From contig NC_003076.8 in the NCBI RefSeq assembly GCF_000001735.4, forward strand, positions 19,099,835 through 19,163,834: a stretch of DNA of 64,000 bases, written 5' to 3'. The stretch comes from Arabidopsis thaliana (taxonomy: Eukaryota > Streptophyta > Magnoliopsida > Brassicales > Brassicaceae). The first letter of the stretch is position 1. Each line of letters starts with the position of its first letter. The notes beneath the pieces were generated by a model. That model saw only the letters and a program-made list of their open reading frames with translations. It ran no database searches and was not told the origin of the DNA. A program made the translations under genes and the position numbers. This document shows positions 37,752-50,160 of the stretch, piece by piece.

Positions 37752-39182
37752 GGGGATGTAAAGTAAATTTAACTTTATGGTTGTTATCGTGTGTGGCCAC
37801 TTTGAAGATATTACTTGTTAGCACTCTCTATTGGTGACCAGACATGTTTCCACTAAAAAGGATCTGCTTGTTTCACTTCTGCACAAGTACCATCTTCAGA
37901 TTGTAAATGACTCGAGTGTTGTTCTTCTTTTCATAAACTTTTGTTCTTTAAGAGTTTGGTTCTACTGATTGCATCTTACCAAGCTAAGAATAATGTAGGA
38001 AAATGATAATCCTGTTTAAATTTTCTAAAATGTGTGCATTTCAGATTCTCACAGTTGCAACATTTGCTATTGCTTGGAAGTTGTAATCGAAAAATAACTT
38101 GCAATTTCCATGATAAGTGTGTAAAAACCTGCATTCTCGTGAAACGTGGATTTGAAAATTGCAAATAAATGGCGTTTAGCCTTTTGTCAAACGTCTGGTT
38201 GGAGCTTTTTGTCAAAATTTGTTCCCAATAGAATGTTGTGGTACGGCAAATGGCAAGGAATATACATCAGATTTTCCTTCTCACTTTAAAAACGACGTTA
38301 TGTTTTGCATAGAGTCTAGACCTCGGAGCTCATGACCCGATCTTAAGTTTGAATCCATCCGACAAACCGACGATGGAGACAATACTAGTTATATACTTGC
38401 ATATGTTCTGACTTCTGGTCCAAGGCAATCTAGGATTAGCACATTAACGTGTGTAGCATTTTCAATTGGGTTTTTGATACACTCCTTTTGCAATCCATGA
38501 TAACATGATTGCAACTTGCAAAAGGATCTAAAAGAAAAGAAAATTAAAAATCACTGGCCAGAAATGCAAAACATGAACCAACCCCTAGAAGTTCTGTTAA
38601 TACTTAATAGATGTAACAGAAGGAAATGAAGCCAAAAACGAGAACAAAATATTTGAATAAAACAATTACATCTCTGTTTTTTCTTTGTTTGATTTTTTAA
38701 AAGAACTAGGGAAATTGGAACCGTAAATTCTTGCATTAGTTCCTTTTTTTTTCTAGGAAACAGCAAGGAACTACTCTGGTCAAGAGATATTTGATCATAT
38801 GACATTGGATTTGGGTTCTTCATTCCGGTTTGCTCGTTAACCAACGTTGGTTTGCAATTTGACCAGTTGCTGACTCATCTCTTTCAAGATATTTCATTTG
38901 CTTCTCGACAAAACAACTCCAACAATAACCTTGAAAAATCTTGAAGTGGATGGCTCTTAAAGGTTCGTTTCGTGGAAAATCAAATTTGCTTTTTTTGCGG
39001 CCAAATTTCAACTCATGCAATGCGACATCGACATAGGTCACAAAGGGTATTATTGTCTAACAAAAGACTCGTTACTCTCTCAAACAAAGAAAACACTTGT
39101 TTTTCTTCGTTCTCCATTATACTTGTTTCACTATTATACTTGTTTCACTCCATAAAAATCTTACCATTAAAAGAAACAGATC
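37752..39182. other. Spacer between BI-1 and its paralogue
   Basis: BI-1 3' UTR, then intergenic sequence. The last 300 bases hold promoter pieces shared with the BI-1 promoter (for example GATATTTCATTTGCTTC near 38888 and AAGGGTATTATTGTC near 39045). The minus-strand frames at 37976-38215 and 38551-39041 are not supported by any domain. Confidence 0.5.
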
Positions 39183-42177
39183 ATGGACGGGCTTAAAGAC
39201 TTCAGTCGGATCTCTCCGGCGATTCAGAGTCATCTTATGCGGGTAATCTCTTCGTTAATACTTCCTCTAGCACGAACAGTGGTTTCGTGGTTCGAGACGT
39301 GAGATCCGTTTCGTTTTCTTTAGTTGTTGTTTCGATTACATTTCTGTTCTTTAAGGTTTGTTTTGCTTTGTTCTTTTTTTTTTCTTTTTGTGGAGAAGGA
39401 AACTTAGAAAGATAGTGAAGAGGGAATTAGAGAGTTTTTTTATAATCTTGTGATTAGTTTTTCATATTCTTGTAAAGTATCTCAAACAATTTCTATCTTT
39501 TGATAATATTTTTCATGACTTTTATGACTTTATTTTGTCATGAAAAAAAATGTAGAAAGTTATAAACCAATAACATAATAATTTAATTCATTACAATGAG
39601 AGATTCTTTTATTTTAATTGAATAACATAAAAGATTTACTCACTTTATAAAAGTATGCATCTAATAGCTCCAGATTTATGAAGATTTTAGATTATTTTTT
39701 ACAAATCTTAAATAAATAACACAAAATTTTAACAAACTTTAAAATTTTTTAATTGAATAGCAACATATTCTACATGACATTTTAAGTCACTAAAACTCTT
39801 TTGAAATCATAAACCAATAACACCCTATTAGTTTAGTTTCTTATTTATTTAAGCTTTCTTTATACGTTTATATGAAAAAATTATTATTCAAATCTTTACT
39901 TCTCTCTGTTTGAATATGGATTCTCAAAAACCTGAGAGCTAGAATTACGCTAAGAGAGTGTTGTCAGTATTATGACTATACAATTAAATGTAGTTTTCAA
40001 AAAGAAAATTATAAAAAATGTATCTATATTTTTCTCTTTTTGTGATTAACGACTATTAATTAAGAATTCTATATTTATCCTAAATACAGATCCTTAATCT
40101 CAAAGTTAAATGGTAAAAGGTAACTTCCCAATTCCATAATTAAAGTAAACACATGAAACAATAGATTATACAATAATTTTAACGGTAGGTTTTTCTATTC
40201 CAAAAGATGAATCACAGATTGTTAGATGCTTTTCAAGAGTAAAATCTATTTCTTTTTTGACCACTTTATAAATCAAGGGATCTAGAACATATTTTCGAGA
40301 AAATGTTTCTCAATTTGCAATCTCATTGCCTCCTGAACCACACTTTTGAATTTTCTACGCTTATCCTTTGATGAGCCGCCTTCAAATCAAGATTTCCCTT
40401 CTTCAAACTCCCTCTTCTGTGACATCTTTCAGATACACACAAGAGCCGTTGAAATACCATTTACATAAACTTTTATGTGTTGGGTTGTTTTTGTACACCA
40501 AATGAACCATGAAGAGATTTTTAGCAAAAATAGAGTCTATCTCAAACTATTGTATTATATTTTTATAAGATGAACTTGTTGATAGAAATAGAGGTTGCAT
40601 TTTTTGGCAATCCTACGTAAAACTCTAATCCAACCGAAGGTGAAGTTAAACCTCTAACCGTTAGTTGAGAAATGACTCTCTTCTTACCTATTTTCACCTT
40701 TAGCCTAGAAATAAAGGTTACATTTTTCTTCATTTTCACCTATTTTCACCTTTAAGCTCTGATAATTAAGTTTGCGAAAACGAATAAAGATTACTGATAA
40801 AATATTACTACAAAAATTAATTCAAGTGGTCTAGTGATTTTAAAGATTTAATGTGTGATTTAAGAACTATGGTGGGAATCTTTTAATCATTGCGATATCA
40901 GTGATTGTTGGCTAGCTAGTATGAATGTTCAAATGACAAGAATATCCACTCTTTGCAAATCTTAGAATGGTCCAAGGCTCTCGATCCACTTGTTGTCAAT
41001 GAAAAAACAAAAATACATTATTCAAGAAATGCATAAGAATTAAAAACGAGACACGTAAAAGTACTAGTAGTGATGTGTATTCATTAATCTGCTTTCTCTT
41101 TTCGATCTTGGTGGAATTTTGTAGGTTTATTTCAGCTTATTCTGTATTCTTGCTGCGTCTGCGTTTGGAGCTTACCTTCACATGCGCTTGAATATCGGTG
41201 GAACCATTACTAAGCTTGGATGGGTTTTAAGTTTATTGGAGCATGTGGTTTCTTGTCCTCCATATAAACATGTACGTGTGGGTTTAATTTAGTCACTTTT
41301 ACCTTAAGTTATTGTTTTGTTTCTTTGACGCTAATTCTTTCGATTCAGAAAATAAGGTTTTCACTTCTGCTTCTCTTTGGTGTTCTTCATGGGGCTTCAG
41401 TTGGTCCATGTATCAAGTCCACAATCGATATTGATTCAAGGTGCAATTTCACACGAGACATTGATCTCTATATGTTTTTTATATTTTGCTTTTAGGTTTC
41501 AACTTGTTATCCTAACGTACGTACGTATCTAAAACGAACATGATAGTTATATCTTTTTTCTTGGAACTAAAATTTTGACTCTCCGGATTTTCACGGTCTA
41601 ACATTTTTCTCATGTCTCCAGCATCCTTATCACCGCGTTCTTAGGAACTGCGGTGATATTTTTCTGTTTCTCGGCAGTGGCAATGCTGGCAAGACGCAGG
41701 GAGTATATCTACCTCGGAGGACTGCTTTCGTCTGGCTTTTCCTTGCTAACGTGGCTCAAGAATTCTGATCAGTTTGCCTCTGCGACAGTTGAGATTCAGG
41801 TTACTAACGATCTAATATTACAAGTAGATTTATTCTTCTTGTAGTTACTTTGGTTTCTCAACGTTTCTATGAATCTTTTTGGTTGTAGATGTACCTTGGA
41901 CTCCTGCTCTTCGTGGGATGTATAGTGGTGAACACACAGGAGATAATAGAGAAAGCACACTGTGGTGACATGGACTACGCGGTACATTCGCTGATCCTTT
42001 ACATTGGCTTTGTACGTGTGTTCCTTCAAATTCTCAGTATAATGGTAAGTTCACTAAGATATTCTTCTTAACTAATATTAGTAAATGGTGCTTTCGTTAA
42101 CCTCATTGATGGACCCTTTTGTTATGCAGTGGAATACCTCTGCCGATAGAATAAGAAGAAATAATGAAGAAACTTAG
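39183..42177 (+). CDS. BI-1-like paralogue (tandem duplicate) lacking key aspartates
   Basis: Six exons, 39183-39242, 41125-41271, 41349-41440, 41622-41799, 41889-42044 and 42130-42177, form an intact 226-residue frame with all intron positions of BI-1. Differences: the N-terminus is 18 residues shorter, exon 4 is three codons shorter, and intron 1 is 1882 nt against 397 nt. The TM helices are conserved, but the VVDTQ aspartate is Asn174 and the second one is Gly199 (LYIGF), and the basic C-terminal tail is replaced by [14 protein letters not shown]. So the family's pH/Ca2+ switch and calmodulin-binding tail are missing. Expression is unknown; it may be a decaying duplicate or a functionally shifted one. 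Probably At5g47130. Confidence 0.85.
39411..39845. repeat. Degenerate repeat in the paralogue's intron 1
   Basis: Sequence in this stretch (CTCAAACAATTTCT..., ATTTTTCATGAC..., TATAAACCAATAACA) resembles about 54640-54800 in the SRA spacer, and the right end carries AACCAATAACACCCT, similar to ends of some plant DNA transposons. It accounts for part of the enlarged intron. Element type and exact ends cannot be settled by eye. Confidence 0.4.
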
Positions 42178-45100
42178 GCAAAGAGTGGCAAAGAAAATAA
42201 AACAAGACATTTGTGGTGACAACAGTACTGTTTTTTTTTTCTTGGTGATATTGACCACATTTCTGATCCTTAATTATTTGATAAACAGTTTATAGCGATT
42301 AAGTGGTCCAAAGTTTCATCATGTGAATTGAAAAACTAGGGTGCGAACTCCTCTAGCCACAATTGCAACTTGTGTTTATAGTTGTTATAGCCACAATTGA
42401 TGCCTTAAATTGTAAAAGTATATGGTTTTATATGAATATGATTTTGTAAATATGGCTTAAGTAGGATTTGTTCTTTTCCTATTCTAAAGCTTTCACAATT
42501 AGATGTTAAGAGCTGGTTTTGTTTTTAGCTGCTTAAATCGCATTAGGCTAAGAATAAAAGGCACACAAAAAGTGAAGATTCTAGAACTGATTCCTTAGTT
42601 TGTTATAGATAGTAAGTATTGTTCAAACGAGAATCCAATTTTAATGTAGAGGACTTGCATATAGGATGAAACTAATATATTCGTGAATGAAATTCCAGAA
42701 TCACTATGGTTGGAGTCTTGGAGAAGAACTACATGAAAATACAAAAACTGTAGAACTTCTTTTTCTTGGTAAACATTATTCGGATAAAAAGGAATAAAAG
42801 AGCTTGGACCTATTATTTTAGCTATTTATTTATTTATTTAGTGTTGTCATTTTGTGTTGTAGTGGTTGTGTTTTATTAGCATGAATGTATGAATTTTAAG
42901 CAGATCATCATATGATATACTTTGTTCTTATTTAAGCCACACTACTCGTGCATTACCTTTTCTTTTATTTAACCTTATCTCATCCATTAGTTCCATCGCA
43001 TTGTCTCCACCGTCCGATTCTATCATCATTACATAATTGATAATTCTATCAAAAACTTTGTTAAGAAATTAGCACATAGTCCACTTTACGGTCACGAGTT
43101 TTTCACCGTTTCTGTTAATTTTTCACTCTGTAATTCCGACACGGTGGATATATAGTTACATAGATATTGTATAACAGAGATGATGACAATTTTTAAAAAT
43201 ATACAAATAGATAAATTTTGTTTTTGGTAATTTAACAAAAGTTTTGTTATGTAACTAAATTTGTTTTATTGGTCATCTACAAGCAGTCCAATGGAAGGTT
43301 CAAAATTTTATATATATAAACATTACAAAATTATTTGACGTTGTAATAATAGAAAAATAATGATATTTCTATCTTGCGAAAGTGCTATTATTTGATTGAG
43401 ACTCCACATTATATTTGGAGTTACGTAACAATAATCACCGTTTTCTACAATTTGCTTTTTTCCTCTAAATAAAAAAAAAACCTAATTTTTTTGTTACATC
43501 ACATCGTGAGTAACATGCTTTAATTTCACCAAACCTCAAAATTATGTGGATCTTAGTCGTGGATGATTGAATATTTTAATATCTATAGTTAAAAGAGACT
43601 TGGAATATAAAAATACGTGTAGACACCGAGAAATGTACCAAAAATTAGTTCACTAATCACATTCACAAACCACAAAGGTGGGGGCCCATCACGACAAATA
43701 CTTTAACCAAATCAAAAGAGTTGTGTCCATGATCGTCGTCGTCATTACGGCCGGTGACTTCATAAACCATTTCATTTTGTATTGTTTCTTTCATATACAA
43801 AAATTTATATTAATTTACCAACGTCATACTTTTTTTTTACGTCATACTTTAGAATAAGTTAAACCTAATCGGCTAATCTTATTAACCTAGTCTTATCTTT
43901 TTATCAAAAGACAATCAATTATTCACTACATCAAATATTTAAACTTGGAACTTTAAAAAGTGGACAAAAACTAATTTTGGCCTTTTTCAAATATTTATTT
44001 CTTGGTTTAACACTTTAAATAAAATTTTAATACAAAAATCCTTGTGATACAGTAAACATTAAAAATAAAGTACATTTAGTCATTTACCTAATGTAAAACA
44101 GATAAATGAGATTGACCAATAGAATAAGTTGTACATAGGTAAGTAACATAATACTTACATTTTATTTTCAATATAGATGTTGCAAAAGAAAGTGTTTTTA
44201 GTTAGAATAGGTTAAAATTTCAGTCATTAGTATTTTTATTTTATTCTACTATTGCACTATTTTATCATAATATTTTCAACCACATTTATCTTCTTATAAT
44301 AAATATATCCATTGTCACAATTAAAAGTAAATGATCTTCTTTGGAATATGAAAAGAAAAAACAAACAAGGAAGAAAAAGTCTATAGTCAACAGGAAGGAA
44401 CCATAAGGCACAAGCAATAATATTCCTCCAGCCATCATCGTCACTTTCTAACCATTAGAAGTTTTTCTCTAAATTAAATTATTGAGATATCATTTCAATT
44501 AATTAAAAATGTATAATAATATTTTTAAAAATGGAAATAAATTATGCTCAAAGCATTTGGGGAGGTTTAGACACATGGAAACACAATTAAAATAGAATAG
44601 CTAATATTAGTTAACTTAATATATTATGTGTAATAGTGTTATTAATTTCCTACATCAACCAGATTGAAAAATAAACATTTTAGGTAACTAAGTAATTTGA
44701 AAAATCTAAATCTAAGTAATCATACAAAAATTAATATGAAAAAGCAAAGTAAAGGAGAGGAAGCTGAAACATATTAACTTTCCATTGTATACAAATACAA
44801 AACCATTTTTACATTAACACAAAAACAATCAGTCTCTTTCTCTAAACCTTCACCAATTTCTCTCTCTCTCTCTCTTGCCCTTTTACACAGCCATTTGTTA
44901 GATTCCTCTCTCAATAAGCCTCTCTTCTCTTTTCTATTGGAGTTTTTGCATTAGACTGATTAGCTCAAAGCAAAACCCATAAACCAAAATCTTCTCTTTG
45001 TGTTCTTGTTTTTTTCATTTCTCCAATTTTTCTTTGTGGAGGAGGTTTTTCACTTTTTGTTTTTCTGGGTTTTTATTGGCTTTCTTCTGCAAAAACCATA

Positions 45101-45273
45101 ACTTTATTTTTTCTGGGTTTTTCTTCGTAAAGAAGCTTCCCAAAACCCAGTTTTTTGTATAAGCTCAATTAGTAGCAAACAAGAAAAAACAATCTTAAAC
45201 TCAATTTCACAAAATCTCTGATTCTTGTGAAAATTTGTATATTGCAAAACTTTGGAAAAAAAAGAGAAAAAAG
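42178..45273. other. Intergenic region and promoter of GATA27
   Basis: No gene supported. Contains a microinsertion at 43821-43850, a GGGGGCCCAT element near 43680, and a long leader upstream of GATA27 (about 44850-45273) with CT repeats. Much of it is AT-rich. Confidence 0.5.
43821..43850 (-). repeat. Microinsertion: T6 between 12-bp direct repeats
   Basis: ACGTCATACTTT occurs at 43821-43832 and 43839-43850 separated by six T. The weakest case of the series, since slippage or simple duplication could also explain it. Confidence 0.55.
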
Positions 45274-47469
45274 ATGGGGAAGCAAGGTCCTTGCTATCAC
45301 TGTGGAGTTACAAGTGAGTTCTTGTTTCTTTGATTTGGTTTTTGAGAAATTTGACTATTCAAGAACTGCTTCAATTCAATAATGCAAACGTTTCTTAGAG
45401 ACATGAACAAGAAAATGATTCGGTTTGGTTTGTGTCTGTGTTTGTGATCACAAGAACACGTTGTAGGGTCCTTTTGATCACTCTTATTGAGAGCTTTGAA
45501 TGTTATCAAATGAATACTGAACTCATAGTTTTGTGTCAGAATTGCTCACTTATGTTGAATCAAGACTCTGCTTTGCTTTGATGTTAAAAACTTCACATGA
45601 TTGTTTTGGTTTTCAAAGAACATTGTTCTTCATTTTGAGTGTTTGATCATTGTGAAAATGTTGCAAACAGGTACACCTCTATGGAGAAACGGGCCACCAG
45701 AGAAGCCGGTGTTGTGCAATGCGTGTGGTTCGAGGTGGAGAACTAAAGGATCATTAGTAAACTACACACCTCTTCATGCTCGTGCTGAAGGTGATGAGAC
45801 TGAGATTGAGGATCATAGAACTCAAACGGTGATGATTAAGGGAATGTCTTTGAACAAAAAGATTCCCAAGAGGAAACCATATCAAGAAAACTTCACAGTG
45901 AAAAGAGCTAACTTGGAATTCCATACCGGTTTCAAGAGGAAGGCTCTGGATGAAGAAGCTAGCAATAGATCGAGTTCAGGATCGGTTGTATCAAACTCCG
46001 AGAGCTGTGCACAATCTAATGCGTGGGACTCGACTTTTCCTTGTAAGAGAAGGACATGTGTGGGACGTCCAAAGGCAGCTTCTTCTGTTGAAAAGCTCAC
46101 AAAGGATCTTTATACTATTCTACAAGAACAGCAATCTTCTTGTCTCTCTGGTACTTCAGAGGAAGATTTGCTTTTTGAGAATGAAACACCAATGCTGTTA
46201 GGACATGGTAGTGTTCTTATGAGAGATCCTCACTCAGGTGCTCGAGAAGAGGAATCTGAAGCTAGCTCACTCTTAGTTGAGAGCAGCAAGTCTTCATCAG
46301 TTCATTCTGTTAAATTTGGTGGAAAAGCAATGAAGCAGGAGCAAGTGAAGAGGTAAATAACTTGTGTAATCCTCTTGACAAGAAAGAGTGCTTTGCTTGG
46401 GGAGATTCTAATAATGTTGTTGTTGCAGGAGCAAATCTCAAGTCTTAGGAAGACATAGTTCACTACTCTGTAGCATAGATTTGAAGGTACTATACTACTA
46501 TTTGCAGTTCCCAACAATTGTGTTTCTTTAAAAATCATTTGAATGCCTTAAGTTGACTTGGGAATGTCTTTCTGCAGGATGTTTTCAACTTTGATGAGTT
46601 CATAGAAAATTTCACAGAGGAAGAACAGCAAAAACTGATGAAATTACTTCCTCAAGTTGACTCTGTTGATCGTCCTGATAGGTATCTTAACTCAATGAAA
46701 CTTTAGTATGTTTTACTGATTTCAGCGGCTTCTTCGAGTTCTTATACTTGATGTTTTCTCTTTTGCCAGCCTCAGAAGCATGTTTGAGAGTTCTCAATTC
46801 AAAGAGAACTTATCCTTGTTTCAGCAACTTGTGGCAGATGGTGTTTTTGAGACAAATTCGTCTTATGCAAAACTTGAAGACATTAAGACACTTGCAAAGC
46901 TTGCTTTATCAGATCCTAACAAATCCCATTTGTTGGAAAGCTATTACATGCTCAAGGTTTTCATCATATACTCTTCTTGAAAAAATGGTTTCTATACCTT
47001 TTGCTTTTGTTCACTTAACTCTTTGCTTCATGAGCAGAGAAGAGAGATTGAAGACTGTGTTACTACAACATCAAGGGTCTCAAGCTTGAGTCCATCGAAT
47101 AATAATAGTCTTGTAACCATTGAAAGACCTTGTGAAAGCTTAAACCAAAACTTCTCAGGTCACTTAAGATTCTTGAATCATGTCAATTCATAACTTTCTG
47201 CTATAATATCTATCTGTTTCTGATTATATTGAGTTTTGCATTCTCCAGAGACAAGAGGTGTGATGAGAAGCCCGAAAGAAGTGATGAAGATTAGATCAAA
47301 GCACACCGAAGAGAATTTAGAGAATAGTGTATCTTCCTTTAAACCTGTGAGCTGTGGTGGACCTCTGGTGTTTAGCTATGAAGATAATGATATTTCTGAT
47401 CAGGATCTTCTTCTTGATGTGCCGTCGAACGGCTCATTCCCTCAAGCAGAGCTTCTAAACATGATATGA
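45274..47469 (+). CDS. GATA27: GATA transcription factor with C-terminal ASXH/DEUBAD-like region
   Basis: Seven exons: 45274-45313, 45671-46352, 46429-46486, 46578-46681, 46770-46956, 47038-47158, 47249-47469; 470 residues. The class-IV zinc finger lies at the very N-terminus, Cys7, Cys10, Cys29 and Cys32 (C-x2-C-x18-C-x2-[17 protein letters not shown]), and intron 1 splits it. A helical region around residues 255-350 ([19 protein letters not shown]...) fits the ASXH/DEUBAD-like domain known in GATA26/27. The rest is Ser/Asn-rich and low in structure. A DNA-binding nuclear protein. The leader is long and CT-rich. The assignment to GATA27 (At5g47140) rather than GATA26 comes from position in the chromosome 5 order, so the number is inferred. 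Confidence 0.93.
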
Positions 47470-50160
47470 AAGAAGATAAAGTTTCTCAAACTCATTGGTT
47501 AAACTCATTGTGTTTCTCAGAACAAAGACAGACTTTTTAAGATTATATATATATATATATATCTCTGTTGAAGAGAAAACTCTTTTGCTCTTTAGGCTTT
47601 TCTGAGAAAATGTGGCCAAATGAGATTTTTATGCATTAGAAATTGCAATTTGCAGATATAAAAAAAAAGGAATGATTTTTATGTAAGGGCTCTCTTTGGT
47701 GGTCTTACTATATATGTCTTCTTGTTCTTACTAAACTCGACGAACAAGAAAATTTCGTTTTCTTGGAAGTTTAATTTTGTGCTTTTTTATTTTGTATAAG
47801 AGGAGAAAATATTTAGTAATGCAAAAATAAAGCAATAAATCTAAGTATATAGATTTTTATTGTATTATTTATACGCACTTATATACTTGCATAGGAAATG
47901 AATATGACTGACAATACGGAGAGGAAAAAATAATAGAAGAAGAATTGAACAAAATGTTATAATAAATGATAAAGCAAAAAAAATTGAACAATTATTAAAA
48001 ATCAATTTGACAGAAAGTTTTTGAAATTAAAATTGAAGTCTTAAAAATTTACAATACTAATTTCATTTCTAATTTAAAGGTTCTTTTATTGATTTAATTT
48101 ATAAGTTTTATGTAAAATATATAATTATTTCTATTAATTTAAATAATATTTTAGTATATGTTAATCTGAGCACTTTATTTTAAATGGTACATTTAATATG
48201 ATTATCATATGTAAATATATCTTTAATTATTTAACTATCAATATTAGTTTAAAATAAAGTCATAACATAAATTTAACTTGATTTTTATATAAAAGTAAGT
48301 TTTCTATGAGAAAATAAAAAAGTTCTATTGATATAAATTGTAATTCTTATCATGAATATCAAATTTCCAATTTATGTTCCTAATTGTACATCTTCAATGA
48401 AATCGTCGTTTATTTATTTATACAAAGATCCTCTTTATCATGAGATGATCTTCTCCACATTCCCTAGACCTTCGGGAGAAATGTTATTAAAATGATTTTT
48501 TTTTTCAGCTTAGTCAAAACAAATATTATTCTTATCAAAATGTAATTTCTAAAAATATACTTGGCTATTTTTAAGAGAAACTTATTATAAATATAATGTA
48601 ATATTTAGCCTATTTTAATAATCCAAATTAAAAATGTCAGAATAATATGTATCTTAAGACCGAAAATATTTTACATTTTGATACGAAATGCAACAGTGGA
48701 GAAAAGACTTCTAACTCCTAAGAATGTAGTTTAAAATTGTGATTAGTTTTTTTTATTTTACATGTTAAAAAGGCTGAGAGAACTAATTTTGTAAATTATC
48801 TTGTTGTCTTTCCTCATGTAACGGAGAAGAAAGAGGTTTTTTGGCAAGTCTTTGATCCATCTTTTGCATACAATTTGAGTTTTTATTTTGAAGGAAATTG
48901 AAGTTAAGGGCATAGAAGACTAATTAGTAGTTACCTTTTTTTTTTTTTGTGGGCAAACAATTAGTAGTTACCTAGTTAACAAAGAATTATGTTCGTTGGA
49001 GCATCAATGTCTATTGGGTTACACATAGTATAATGAATCTCTAACGATGCTAACACAAGGATTAGGGACGTGGAGGAATACTGGAGCCGCTAAAGTCAAA
49101 ATTTCATCGAAGGATGTAACATTATAGCGATTGATACAACAACAAAAAAAAACTAGCAATTGTTACTGTCGTAGTTGTTATAAGAGAACCATCGACTTAT
49201 AGCACACATAAGACATTTAAAGAAGCAGGCGGAATTCATGCCCTCTCAAAGTTCATGACTTAAACTGTGATTGCAGTTGGGCTTAACAACATAAAAATAG
49301 TTGCGAAGAGATAAATGAAAATAGTTGAGAAGAATGTTCGAAAGGGAAGATAACTTTTGAAAAATCTATGTAATGAGATAGATGGCAAAAGCAGATCACA
49401 AATACAATCGTCAAGTCAAAGAAAGAAATGGAGAAAATGGAAAATGGTTTGAGAACCTAAAGGAGATGACAAACTTTAGACTTGCGTTGATGACACAATG
49501 AGTCTAAAGTTTTAAATCATGGAAAAACATTCTAAAGCTTTGACTAGTGGTGTAGTGCTAATGCTCAATTGGCTCTTGCTTGGCAAACTTACCTTTCATA
49601 TAAATATTTTGTAACCGGAAGCGTATTACACTTTCTTATGGAGGTTTGTTTGTTTGCTACCTTATCAATCTCATCAATTAGAACAACACGATTTGCTTTT
49701 TTAAAAAATAAGTATATTTTGTATGTTAGGTATAAGCATTTAGCCATTTACATACTTGCATACGAAATAAAAAGTTTGTGACTTATTCTCCTAAAAATAA
49801 GTGTGAAAGAAACTTCTCTATTTTTTCCAACTTCTAATAGTAAAACACTCTTTTTATATTATGTCTTTACGTATACGTATATATAGTAAGATGTAATAAC
49901 TTCTTTTTTTCTTTTCATTTCCAATGAAACCAGCAAAAGCATGAGCGTGTTTGCATTATTTATTTACTAATTAAAGTAAGATTACTCTTTTCTTACTTTG
50001 ATATAACAATTTTGGTTTTTATCTAAAAGTTACATAAAACAATCACACGACTTAATGGTGTAGGCCCTTAATAACAGAAAGCTATGTGTAAATTACATTT
50101 CTATAAAACAGAGAACATTTAATAGGAACAGACTAACCAATAAAATAATAAAAACTCAAA
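47470..50160. other. Intergenic spacer between GATA27 and the first SRA gene
   Basis: An AT microsatellite lies near 47545-47563 in the GATA27 3' UTR. Contains the microinsertion at 48922-48973. A stretch near 49060-49560 has slightly less AT but no supported frame. No RNA gene seen. Confidence 0.5.
48922..48973 (-). repeat. Microinsertion: poly(T) + GTGGGCAAAC between 15-bp direct repeats
   Basis: AATTAGTAGTTACCT is present at 48922-48936 and 48959-48973. The 22 nt between are a T run followed by GTGGGCAAAC. On the minus strand: GTTTGCCCAC, poly(A), repeat. The clearest retroposition-like layout in the window together with 24316. Confidence 0.82.

Noticed and set aside
38320-38400. SINE or tRNA-like box (GTTTGAATCC) near the BI-1 3' spacer
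   Set aside because: One mismatch to a B-box and no credible A-box or poly(A) end with target repeat; too weak.
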